NCBI GenBank assembly: GCA_003194525.1
Contig: NBIV01000178.1
Location: 62,001 to 126,000, forward strand
From: Gracilariopsis chorda
Taxonomy: Eukaryota > Rhodophyta > Florideophyceae > Gracilariales > Gracilariaceae
Reading direction: 5' to 3'
Length of the DNA: 64,000 nt
Of the stretch, positions 43,990 to 54,800 are shown piece by piece. The first letter of the stretch is position 1, and the number at the start of each line of letters is the position of its first letter. Below the pieces are notes generated by a model. It ran no database searches. It had not been told where the DNA came from and saw only the letters and a program-made list of their open reading frames with translations. The position numbers and the translations under genes were made by a program.

Positions 43990-45488
43990 CCTTCCATCTC
44001 TTGATGCAAGAATGCTTTCTAATTCTTTCGCTTCCAATCATTTGTCTCCAATGCTTTCAATATTCTCGAGAATCTGATTCCCATGAGGGCTTTGGGCTCA
44101 GCGAGACCCAAGCATTTCGTTTAAATCTTCATTGTTTTCATAGTATTCCATTTAACAAAGAGAAAGAAAGATAGTGTAACATAGTGAAGGATAGAGTAGA
44201 CTGGTACTGAACATCTTTACCAGAACCAGACCGACACTATTTCGATGACTGAAACCAACGAGAGCTTCAATCTAACAGTGAGCTCTCTACGTTTAGTAAC
44301 GGAGTGGTTGTCTACTTGAATCATCAAGTGGACGTAGCACTGAACGGTTTTACTCCATTACAGGTAGTATGCTTATGAATCTTTGCAAAGTCTGTATGGC
44401 GTCTAGGGTTTCTTTCTTCTGCGTGATCACAATTTTTACTTCGCTCTTTCAGCGGTCGGATGGTCTGACTATGACATCTTTCTATATGTTTTCACATCTC
44501 CTGCGCAACGTTCTCAGATAGCCGATTCTTCGTATTTGGCTTGATGAAGATACTGGGACATGAACGAAAGATTTCGAATTTAATGGATGATGTATGGTTT
44601 CCGTCTACATGCACGTTCCAAGTAATATAGGGAAGTGTCACAACCTCATGCGAACGTGCATCCTCTGTCAACAGTTGCTTCCATATAAGAGGGCGTGATC
44701 AATTGTTCAGAGAAATAGTCACGATCTCACTGAAGTTTACGAAATGTTCTTCCAGAAGCTGTTTCTGTCAAAAGAATTGTGCAATTTACGTGAATGCCAT
44801 ACGAGGGTAGCCTTTCTTGAAAAACTTTTGTCGCACTTGTCACACGTCCATTCCCTTATTTATAAGTTTACGGCATACAAATGCCTCATGACGTCTGTTC
44901 TTCATAAAAGCGTAGTCCACATCCGTGAGGGCACTTCAAGCCCCCCCCTCAGAACTGTGAATCTTCTGTAGATGTCTTTGAAGTCCACTTCGATTCTTAA
45001 ACGATCTACAAGGTTACCCCGCATAATGGTGCCGGAACTCGACAACAGTCCTTCGGAGGCGAGCAACAGTCTCCTTTGCACTGGCCAGGACGAGCTGAGA
45101 GTTTGCGGTATTTGAATAGAACAGCTCTCGTTCCTATGCCCTTAGGCTATACACATTTCCTTTCTTCCTGCTCTGTCAGCAAACTATTAAGCAAGTGGTC
45201 TGTCGTTGATGTCCCCGCACTGACAAAGCTAGGTTCGTGTCAGCAGAGTATCATGCTGCTTGTAGACAGCATAGGGAGTGTGCAGAACTGAGGTGCTTGC
45301 GGCCCGGGTTGCTCCTTCAATTCGAGAGTCGTTCTAATTAGCTTTCTCCTGCAACACAAAACTCATCAACACCTTAAATAGATGACCGTCGCTTGTCATC
45401 CCATCCTCGCTTCTCTTCCCTCGCAAGTAAGTCTTCGTTGACCGAACCCCCAACGTTTCAAACTGTAAAACAATCTTCAACCAAAAAA
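43990..45488. other. Intergenic DNA
   Basis: No gene supported. Includes a pyrimidine-rich stretch at about 45395-45440 upstream of the small membrane-protein ORF. Confidence 0.4.
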
Positions 45489-45773
45489 ATGAGCTGTTTC
45501 TCCGTGCAAGATCATCAACGAGTGCCGAATTACCTCGCTATTGATCTAAGCGAAGACGAACCAGGTCAACAACCGCAGCCCCCAGTGCCGGAGGAGCAGG
45601 CTACAGAAGAACCTTCCTACTCAGAGACGACACAACGCATTTGGATTACCGTGGTGGTTTTAGGTACGGTTCTGAGTTTCTATTTTGCTCTTCTGTATTT
45701 TGTGACTTTTGCGTACTGGCTGTTGCAACAAGTGGGTGTTGTTCCCAGCAACCCCATTCTGATGATGATTTGA
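45489..45773 (+). CDS. Small predicted membrane protein
   Basis: The ATG at 45489 is in a favourable A-rich context (AAAAAAATGAG). 94 codons. Residues 1-50 are acidic and Pro/Gln-rich (D-L-S-E-D-E-P-G-Q-Q-P-Q-P). Residues about 53-85 are strongly hydrophobic and aromatic, enough for one long or two short membrane spans, ending V-V-P-S-N-P. A pyrimidine-rich leader lies upstream. No family recognised. The absence of competing frames with better composition favours a real gene, but it is short and unconfirmed. Confidence 0.45.
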   Translation: MSCFSVQDHQRVPNYLAIDLSEDEPGQQPQPPVPEEQATEEPSYSETTQRIWITVVVLGTVLSFYFALLYFVTFAYWLLQQVGVVPSNPILMMI

Positions 45774-46524
45774 ATGAATCGCATCGTCCCACTGTGCTGG
45801 TTTTTCTTTGGTTTTTTGTGTTGGTGGACGGGACCGACACTTCGTTGGCACCTGTGCGAGTCATTACAAGCTTGTTGCAGTCTCGTACATTTGTTAATGA
45901 CGCTGTTTTGCTACAAGCTTGTGATGATTCTAACAAGTGGTAACGGGGTGTGGGTCCCGTTCAACTACATACTACCGTATTCATTCCTCCATGCCTGGCA
46001 GTGTAGGCTCGCCTTGCAGGCAGTGGAACCCATCACCTAGTTAGTCATCCATGATGAACTCTTTTCATTAGCCATGTCGTTAGACTCCACCAAGTATCTT
46101 CATATCTAGGAGGGGAATTGAAATTTGGCTCCGTCCGGATACAGTGAAGAAATGGGTCTACGAGTGGAGCTTAGTGAAGTACAGATCAGCTTCTTCTGAG
46201 TTCATATATCATCCTTACCCTTACAAAACACACAATGGAAGCGGCCTTCGGCCGCTATCGGCGCACAGTGCCACGTGAACGCTGACCCCTGGTTAATGTG
46301 GTCACTTTGCTATCGCTGTTTTTGCCAAAGCTGCGCTGCACTTGGTTCAGCTTTGGTAAGCACAGCGATGGTGCGCAAAAAGGGCAAACGCAGTTTTGGG
46401 ACGTGCAAAACGTTTGATTACCATTGGCCAAACGCACTGGACCTCCAAAAACTGCGTTTGCATACTCTGTGCGACGTTCCCGCTTCTACACATGGGCGCG
46501 CCAAAACCCGGCTACCCTTTTTTT
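45774..46524. other. Intergenic DNA with short inverted repeats
   Basis: No gene supported. CAAACGCAGTTTTGG at about 46387 is repeated inverted as CCAAAAACTGCGTTTG near 46444, a possible stem of 15 bp with a 45-base loop. Confidence 0.4.
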
Positions 46525-46842
46525 CTATAACTTCTTAAGTGGTTGACCACTCGTTTGCGAAACCTTTGCGTAGGTTAGACCGCATTTTGAACAGGAGACA
46601 GATTTTGTACAGTTGGCCTTTAATCCAAATGTGTTGACGGGCCCATATCTTCTTGAGGCTGAGATTTTCAAATGGTCTTGAGCAGCGCTGTCATTCGTCA
46701 TTGTTTCCGTCGTCTTACTGGAAGCTGCACTGCAGTCAGTGGCACCACCTTGTTCGGTTTGGGTTGTGTTGCATGCGGTAAGGTTTAAGAAAAGCTCGAT
46801 CTTGAGTTTTTGTAAGCTCTTTGAGCTCTTCTCGTCAGACAT
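46525..46842 (-). pseudogene. ECO1/ESCO-like zinc-finger remnant
   Basis: ATG at 46842, 105 codons. After a low-complexity Ser/Thr/Gln-rich N-terminus, the C-terminal 35 residues read F-G-L-K-A-N...C-S-K-C-G-L-T-Y-A. This resembles the C2H2-type finger at the start of the cohesin acetyltransferase ECO1/ESCO (C-x2-C-G-M-x-Y). The two histidines expected 12-17 residues on are absent and the frame stops, and no acetyltransferase domain follows on this strand. It may be a truncated gene, a first exon, or chance similarity. Confidence 0.3.
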
Positions 46843-47053
46843 TGGACGTTTCCGATGACTACGGCGACGATGTTCGGATACGCAACGCGTCCTGAGCACT
46901 ACTATATGGGAATTACAGATATGCGCAATACACGCAAACGAGATGAGCCAAAAAACTTGGCGTTCCAACTTGAAAACATTTCTGTATTTTGCTGCTTTTG
47001 CCTTGAAAGTTTATTTAGGCTTCTCTTCAGGATACGGGATCTGATCCCCGTGG

Positions 47054-47169
47054 CTGTTGTTTGTGTTCCAAACTGGGCCCCGCAGCTGTAAATACGTACT
47101 AAGTACGTACTTAAAACTGAACTCCATAATTTGCAACTGGGGAGGCCTAGTTTGGAACACGAACAACAG
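47054..47169. mobile_element. 116-bp fold-back mini-element
   Basis: CTGTTGTTTGTGTTCCAAAC at 47054 is repeated inverted at the other end (complement of GTTTGGAACACGAACAACAG), with arms of about 30 bp and few mismatches. The centre contains a second palindrome, TACGTACTAAGTACGTA (47093-47109). It looks like a miniature inverted-repeat element. No clear target duplication seen. Confidence 0.6.
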
Positions 47170-49118
47170 TTTTTGCTCAGATGTACATGGTCCAGTACTT
47201 CTTATCGAGGAGTCTTGTTGCCCTTATGAACGAGAGAGATGGAATAAATATATGACGTTAGGTAATAAAGTGGTCACAAATCGTTTTCTGCATTGCTTTG
47301 GAAAGAGAACAGTCATGATGTGGGGCCATCACTCCAAAACCATTTACGCAGCGTGGCGGTCGACCATATTCGACTCACGTATACGATGCACGACGATTAG
47401 AATGTTGCCGGGACGGTATCCTTGAAAACGAGGAGGCGGGCGAGAAACTTGCTTCCGTTATCCCTTATACGGTGTGGTGTATATGGGTCACTGTCATGGT
47501 TCACACCGGACTTGTGGCGTAGTGGTTTTGGTTATCGCATACGGAAGGGATACTGAAGGAGATTAACGATACGGAGCATCTGCAACACCGCTTCATTTGA
47601 TTGGGCCCGAAAATACTTGGCATGCAGTATTGGCGAAGGTAACTTATCGGTGTGCAGCCAATAGGCGCGCGTCGTTCCATTGACGCTTTCCACGTGTGGG
47701 GTGTGGTTTGCAGCCGTACATGTCACCACGTGGCGATTTGTGATCAGAGTATCGTTTGCTCCAAGACTGACACGGGTACGTTACTCTCCACGGGCGGAAG
47801 CTTACCGGGCGCGGGTCTACCAAGTGCGGCTCGCACTCGTGATAACATTTACCGGACACTCTGGTCAGGAGGCATGGTGTGTTCTCCGCTGACAAGATTC
47901 TTGGCTATCATTCTGTCAGCTACGTTGATGTAAGAGCGAGCAGTAGGAAGGGCGACGTGACTGAAGACTCCCGTGAGAGAAGTGCAGACGTTCTAGGAAC
48001 GTCTTTCTAATTTGGTGGAAGATGGTCGTGGATTGTTGGTGATGAAATTCTACGAGAGCTGGAGAGGATGCGTCGTGAGGGGGAAGTGTGAGGACTGCCT
48101 TTGTCGGGGTGCGGGCTGTGTTAGCGAGGAGATCTGGTGCGATCGCGGTGTTCGCCATGGGTGACGACGACTGAGTGTGTAGCATTGCGTGTCAGCGTTT
48201 GGGGCAGTCGCATTATGCTGAGGCTGAATGGATATGTTGACGGCGATGAGTTGAGTGTGCTGACGCCAATGGTCCGACAGTCGTGGTTGAATTTCGGCGA
48301 GTTGCATTGCGCGCATCGTTTGCGAAAACAGCAACGGAGTGCGCAAGCGCCTCTCAAGAAGAGAGAATTCGAGGCGCCGTGTCACTCTTCCAAATTGGTA
48401 AACATGCGCCTATGCGTTTACCTTTGCTCTCCTCGTGCCGAGACTCTGCATTCTGTTCGCCATGGCGTTGCGTTGCGGGGAACATATATGCTTCGCTTCG
48501 CATAGGAAATGAGCGATGCCGCGAACACACCAACGCCCACTATCTAATGCGAACCGACTCTCACTCGAATGCGCGACGTTCTACGTCACGCTTGAAATTC
48601 CGACGAGTCGACTGACTGCTCGCTCCCCCTTCGCGAACAGCTATTTAAGCGCTGCATCACCTTCAATTGAGAAGCTCAACTAATCTCACCATCCTATCAA
48701 CCATTCCCTTCTCATTGCTGCTTGTGCCCTTCGAAGTCGCTTGCTAAGGCTGTGGTGCATTTTGGATATCGGCTTTGGGATTGGAATTGTTTTTTCTTCT
48801 TTATTTTTTGGGTTCTCAGCTGCTCTTTGTTGTTTGGGATTGTCTGGCTCCTCGTGCGTCATCGTACCTGCGTCTTCCTTCCTGCCGGGCCGACGACTGG
48901 GCGTTCCTTCCCCATTTCTCACGTCTTTATCGGCTCAGCAGCTTCATCACATCGCTGTTTTATCTGCCTGACGTTGAGCCACTGGGTTTTGTTTCTGTGT
49001 CTTCATCCTCGATCCCCGAAACCCACTTCCTCACCCCGTCTCCCGCCCAGCATCTGCATATCCACCGCATCCAACTTTCTCTGAAGTTGAGCACTTGCTT
49101 GAGGCTAATATTTATTCC
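47170..49118. other. Intergenic DNA upstream of the BCD1-like gene
   Basis: No gene supported; several overlapping frames of 80-180 codons near 48000-49300 reflect composition. A CT-rich leader extends from about 48640 to the C tract. Confidence 0.4.
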
Positions 49119-49135
49119 CCCCCCACCCCCCCCCG

Positions 49136-49157
49136 CCCCCCCCCCCCCCCCCCCCCT
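49136..49157 (+). repeat. 22-base C homopolymer upstream of BCD1-like gene
   Basis: Unbroken C run preceded by near-pure C from 49117. It ends 190 bp before the start codon at 49348. The next gene (minus strand) has a matching tract; see 57370-57390. The exact length may be affected by sequencing. Confidence 0.7.
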
Positions 49158-49347
49158 CTCCCTCCCCCTCCACCCATATCCTCTCTCTCCATTCCTCCAC
49201 ATCACATCGTGCATTCATCTCGTTCTGAAACTGGTCCCCTGCATTGATCGTCGCCGTTTGTGGATATCATCTCTTCCCTGTCGTGATTCTTTCATTGTCG
49301 GCGTGTCGGAATTTGTCTAGGAAAACGCGTTATCACCAACAGCAGAA

Positions 49348-51489
49348 ATGCGTCGACAGATGCCATGCGATTCGTGCGCTCGTGCTGGAAAGGTTCAGGT
49401 CGCTCAATATCGCTGTCCAGCATGTGCGAGATGCTCCTGTTCCCTCGCCTGCGTCAAGGATCACAAGACGCACTACGGCTGTACAGGGGTCCGCGACAAG
49501 TCTGCTCCGGTCCCCAAACGCGATTACAACGAGCACCAGGTGATAAGCGACTATTCCGTGCTAGAAGAAGCTAAGCGCAAGCACGATGACGTCAAACGTA
49601 ATCGCATCACCAACAAGGTTGCCAGACCAGCAGCCAAAAAGAACGTGTTTGATCCGATCCCCAGATACAAACAAGTTATCATGGGCGAGGAGGCCGCTCA
49701 GCGAGGTATTGATCTTCGCTTTATGCCCCCACATTTCTTCCGTCATCGGAACAATACTTCCCACGTGAAGCCGGTGGATTATTGCGGTGAAGGCCAAGCC
49801 GGCGCTACTCGTCGCCCGTTTGAAAGGATCATGGTGTGGCGAGTGGACATCCATTTTTGTGGCCCGGGTGGAGGTACCCGTCTCGTTCAAATTCATGACC
49901 TTGACGAGGACGTGAATATGGCAGATTTACTGGAGCGAGCTGTTCAGAAATTGGAGATGCGGAAGGAGCCTAGACTAAATGGCGATGTGGACCAATATCT
50001 GCTGTATGCTGGCATGTCTGGGTCAAATCTAAACGCCTACCTCAGGAACGACAGTGATCTGGGAAGGCGGAGGGCGGAACCATCCATCTTACCGGACTTG
50101 CCAAGTCACAAACGGCGCAAATTGGAAGATGGCTCTGCTGATCCGACAGCCATGGATGTTGATACACGCGGATTTATTCCAATTGATACAGACAACACGC
50201 TGCGGGAGTCGTTGCATGGTGCTATGGTAGTGGAATACCCGATCTTGTTCGTTGCACCCAAGGGGTCATCTGATGACGATCACCTACAATCCGCGACAAA
50301 AAGCTTATTTATGAAGCCAGAGCGGGAGGTGGATGACACCTTTCCATGTCCAGCTCTTCCAACCGCTGATGTTCAAGCAGATGAAGGCCAGCGCGACTGC
50401 GATCAGACCGATGCCCGTATGTCAGATGCCAACGAATCGGAGGCACCGCAAGCGGGTTCAGCTCAAAACACCGGTGGAAGAAGCGCAGTCCATAACCCTT
50501 CGCATTCTAATAGCAATTCGGAAAAGGTAGAGATCGAGGCTAAGCCCGTCACAAATCAAAGTATGCCTTCCGACTCGCAGGTGCGAGGCCAGAAGAGAAA
50601 AGCGGACGATAGCGGAGATAGCGAAAGCGAGATGTCAGAGCTGGAGAAGAACATCGTTAGACGTCTCACTCCCCGAAAGATGAACGGCGGCAAAACCGGC
50701 TACTCCTGCGAGGGTAAGCTTAAGGTGGTCGAACCAAAGAAGCTCTCACCCGTGGCGTTCAGCATGCCGAAATTCCGAAGTGTCTTGCCACCTGTTGGCT
50801 ACGACAAGGGAGATGTCAGGGACGAGAAAGACGTGCAAGCCGGTTGGAAAGACCAAGAAGCGGATAGAAGAAAGGGCGCAGATTTTGAGGAAAGCGAAAG
50901 CGGGAGTGAGAACGATTCCGCGGAGGAAGAAGGTAGTAACGTGGACAACGGTGTCGCTGGGGAAGACAGTGAACAAATGAACGAGGATTTTGATGATGAC
51001 GAAAGCTTCGACGAAGCGGATAAGTCGGACGGCGATGAAAAGGATAATGAGTCTGATAGAGGGTCAGATGAAAACGAAGAAGTGAATTTGGAGGACGAAC
51101 AAGAAGAGGAGCGGGAAGAATATGAAGCCGTCAGCAAAAAATTGGGCGAGGATGGAAGTCCTGGGCAAAAGAGAGCGCGACACAGCGCAACGCAAGACAG
51201 GCCGAGACCTCTGAAACGGCGAAGGTTCGAAGACCTTGAAGCTGTGGAGCTTAGAGGGGAAGAATCTGTTGCAGAAGAGCGTGAGGACGAACAGGTGAAG
51301 GCTAGCGAACGAGATGAAGTGGATGAAATCGCCGAGGACGGCGATAACGAGAAGAAAACTCAACGAGCGCCAGCTGTCTCAAGTCCACCACCTCCGTTCC
51401 TCCAAGTGGATTCTGTTTTACTGGAAACTAGGATTCCGCGCCGAAAGAAAATGCCGGATCAAAATGGAAGAGAACCGCTCATCTGCTGA
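49348..51489 (+). CDS. BCD1: BCD1/ZNHIT6-like box C/D snoRNP assembly factor
   Basis: 713 codons, intronless, ATG at 49348 after AGCAGAA. Residues 6-45 are an HIT-type zinc finger (C-D-S-C, C-P-A-C, C-S-C-S-L-A-C, H-K-T-H-x3-C). They are followed by the BCD1 signature G-V-R-D-K-S and V-I-S-D-Y-S-V-L-E-E. A second conserved block, R-G-I-D-L-R-F-M-P-P-H-F-F-R-H-R...N-T, lies at residues about 118-140, then the beta-rich segment W-R-V-D-I-H-F. In yeast and animals BCD1 helps load the box C/D snoRNP core in the nucleus. Residues about 300-700 are unusual: long, acidic, Ser/Glu/Asp-rich and probably disordered, making the protein longer than typical relatives. Convergent with the next gene. Confidence 0.85.
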   Translation: MRRQMPCDSCARAGKVQVAQYRCPACARCSCSLACVKDHKTHYGCTGVRDKSAPVPKRDYNEHQVISDYSVLEEAKRKHDDVKRNRITNKVARPAAKKNVFDPIPRYKQVIMGEEAAQRGIDLRFMPPHFFRHRNNTSHVKPVDYCGEGQAGATRRPFERIMVWRVDIHFCGPGGGTRLVQIHDLDEDVNMADLLERAVQKLEMRKEPRLNGDVDQYLLYAGMSGSNLNAYLRNDSDLGRRRAEPSILPDLPSHKRRKLEDGSADPTAMDVDTRGFIPIDTDNTLRESLHGAMVVEYPILFVAPKGSSDDDHLQSATKSLFMKPEREVDDTFPCPALPTADVQADEGQRDCDQTDARMSDANESEAPQAGSAQNTGGRSAVHNPSHSNSNSEKVEIEAKPVTNQSMPSDSQVRGQKRKADDSGDSESEMSELEKNIVRRLTPRKMNGGKTGYSCEGKLKVVEPKKLSPVAFSMPKFRSVLPPVGYDKGDVRDEKDVQAGWKDQEADRRKGADFEESESGSENDSAEEEGSNVDNGVAGEDSEQMNEDFDDDESFDEADKSDGDEKDNESDRGSDENEEVNLEDEQEEEREEYEAVSKKLGEDGSPGQKRARHSATQDRPRPLKRRRFEDLEAVELRGEESVAEEREDEQVKASERDEVDEIAEDGDNEKKTQRAPAVSSPPPPFLQVDSVLLETRIPRRKKMPDQNGREPLIC

Positions 51490-51833
51490 AGCGTACTGCC
51501 TATGTACTTCATGTTGTAGAGAATAGAGAGGAAAACGAGAGTTCTTCAATCTAACATGTTACTAAAATCGTTTTGTACCAACGCATTTCCGACCAGTCAA
51601 TAACGTTCAACCGACCGACAACTTGTTAAAGTTCTACTGAGAAAACTGCTCGGTCGTCAAGATCCCATTTCCACACTTAACCAAACGAACTCAACAGAAA
51701 ATTTACTGACACGGGCAAGGACCAGTTGAAATGCATAAAACTTATAAACGAACGAACATCCTTTGCCCTCGTACTCAAATCAAAAGGGGAAGATGAAGCC
51801 ATCACTTTTCTTGTGTTCTACAGACCGTCAAGA
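51490..51833. other. Intergenic region between convergent genes
   Basis: 344 bp, A+T-richer than the genes. Must hold both 3' ends. No clear terminator motif identified. Confidence 0.45.
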
Positions 51834-54800
51834 TCAGAAGCCTGCCCCGACGCTTTGGCCCTCTCCTCTGCTATGTGGAGAGCTGTGCATGTAAGGATTT
51901 GAACCTGTCGGAGATCCCATGCGGCCCACTCCGTTTGATCTATTGGATCGGTTGGATCGTGGAGCACCACCTCTGATCGAAGAGTCTGAACCGTTTGAAG
52001 TCCTCGGACGAGTAGAGCGGGAAATAACGTCATCATCTGCTTGGGAAACTCTTGATCGGCTTTGAGAGGTTTGACTGGCTGTCCCAGTCCTGGATGTATC
52101 CCTTCGACCAACACCGTATGGGTGTCCAGGCACTCTAGGCGAGGACTTGTCCTTGCCAGGCACAAATCCGCCAATCTTGTCCTTCATCACTAACCAGGCC
52201 CTGTGCGCAGGATTCGGACTTGCGGGGGTTGCTCTAGTCCTATTCATTCTCTGATAACGACCCGCTGAACCACCAGTTCGATGTCGAGTACGACTTGGTT
52301 CATTACTCTGATACGAGGCGGAGTCGGATCCATCTCGCCTGTCAGGATACCTTCCTGCAACCTGTGCGGCCTCATCCTTGATTCGGAGATCCTCCAGCTC
52401 TTCGGCCCGTCGGATTGCTTCCATTCCTTTCTTTTTAGCCAAGTCCGCTTCTCGTCGTAGCCTAGCACATTCGTCGTTTGCCCTAGTAACGGCTTCACGC
52501 AGCTCCTTGATCTGCCTTTGACTGACTCCAGAAGTGCTTGTGATGTGAGATAGCTTATCCTGATAGTGTAAAACCTGTTGACGCAAGTTCTCTGTTTCTC
52601 TGAAGTTATCATGTAGCTTCTTTGAGAATTCGTTAACTAGTTCCACTTGCGCAGTCACATGCGACATCTCAAGCTCATAATGATGAGCAGTCTTCACGGT
52701 TTCAAGTCTCATTTCGGATGCTTCGGCTTCGCACTCTCGATTCCTCTCAATGAGCTCAGCACTTGACCTCTGTAAACTCTGAAGCATCTCCTCTCGTTTC
52801 TCAAGCTCTTGACGGAGAAGTTCTAGCTCTTGGTCCCTTCTCTCTGTCATCTCCATCATCTTTTCGACCATAGCTCTCTGAACTTCGGACCATAGTGTGT
52901 GCATCTCTGAAGATATCGCATTCGAACTGCTCTGCTGCTTGGTCTCCGCTTCTTCTATACGACTGTGCAGCACAGCATGGCCATCCCGGATAAGCTGCCC
53001 GAGGTTTTCATTGTTACCTCCTACTGAAGTCCTAGACGCCAGAGACGAACGCTCCTGGGTAGAAATATTCTGGATTGTCGTGCTAAGTCGATTACGAGCA
53101 TCCCTGAGCTCATGCTCCCTTTCCACAAGGATCTTTTTCATCGCATCCACAACGGATTCTGCTTCTTGCTTCTGCAGTAACATAATCTCCTGCTGTTCCG
53201 TTCTCTGGGTCTCCGCAAAAGTCATCTGCAGATCCTTTCTGGAAATGGTGTCACGAGCAACAAGAAGTTCCCTGGTCAACCAATCAAGGCGACGTTTGTC
53301 CACTCTTATATAATTTCCATCGGTGTCTACACCAGTTGTATTAGTGACTAAATTCTTCTCCTCTGACAATTGAGGGGGAACAACAGAGGCATTCATTGTT
53401 GCCTTCGCCGGTTCCGAGTTGTCAGTTGAAGAAGTTGCTGGATTCCCGGCCGTAGGTTCTTCTCCTGCGTGCATTCCAGAAGAGGAATCACCCTTCATCA
53501 GGGTTTCATCCCAGTCATCGCGATACTCAGCACTGTGAGCCCCAGGAGCCCACGGGCGTTCTTTTTCGTCGGAGAAGTGATCGCTGTATGATGCTGTGGA
53601 ACCACCTTCAGGAAGTTCGTGGTGTCGTTTGTCGTGAGCTCCATCCTCCGGTGACATGATGCTCTCCGATGCTACCTGGATTGACCGTGTGTCGGGGAGA
53701 CGAACCGCCCTGGGTCGACGGCCCTTTGAACTTTCGATGGATGTAGAGACGCCACCACGTCCTAGCGCGATTTCTGTGTCTCCGGAAGGCAAAGTGGATT
53801 CCTGGGAGCCAGAACCAGAAGTCTGAAGCGTGGCTGATTTCGGCGTAAGACCGCCGTCAAGAATATTGGAACGCACGGATCCTTGTTCTCGATTTTCGTC
53901 ATCTGAGTTTTGCCACACAGAGATAAGCTTTTGAAAAAGACCTGGCGAAGGCTCCATAGTGCTCACCGGTCGTAGTCCCGAATCAACCGATTCTGGTGGC
54001 GGGGTTTGGTCGCTGAACTTACGAATCAATGCATCTATGGATGGAGGCGAAGGAGGCGTTGCTGGTACCATGCGTCGTCGATCGACAGGCATCGTGGGCG
54101 TGGAATACGTCGGAGGCTTTCGAGAGCTAGGACGAATCGCAGGCGAAGACGCCGTTTCCGGAGCCAGAGGAGGCAGTGCAGAAGAAGGCTTGACTTCCGG
54201 AGTCAACAAGACTGATGACGGAGCACTGCTACCGCCCACAACTTGCGAACGAGGAGTAGCTTTTGTGTGCCCTACTGGTGGCCGACCTGCACTGGATCCG
54301 GCAACTCTACCTTTCGCTTTTGGACTTCGAACCGTGGATGGTTCGAGCACTTGACGAGCAGGTGAACGGCCCTGGTTACCATGGCCGGGATTGGCTGAAG
54401 GCTGAGGACATGGTTGTTCCGGGCGGGTAACGGAGAGCTTTCCGTCGTCATCACAACTGTTGTCCAGAATACCAGATGGACCGGCCTCATTCGATGCCCA
54501 GCCTTCCTGTCGAGCACTAACGTTCTTTGTACTAGGGCGATAATCCGAAGTACTCACCAAAACTTCCTCAACACGCTGGAAGATAGCCTGATCAGACAAG
54601 GCCTCTTCAATGGCTGAGATATCATCATCATCACGCAAAGGTTCCAACTGAACACTTTGCGGCGTGGCCATAGGGTCACGTCCAAGCAACTCTGTCACCG
54701 CATCACGTTCGGCAGCTGCGGACGTTTGCGAGTCTGTGATAATGGGTGTTGGTCTGGGAGAAGAATCCCTCGAGTGCTGCTGACGGCGATCTGGAGACTC

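Noticed and set aside
47505-47570. tRNA-like segment (TGGCGTAGTGG resembles an A box)
   Set aside because: No B box (GGTTCGANNCC) or closing acceptor stem at a suitable distance.
48050-49320. Frames of 100-180 codons upstream of the BCD1-like gene
   Set aside because: One runs through the C homopolymer (poly-Pro), others overlap on both strands; they look like leader sequence.
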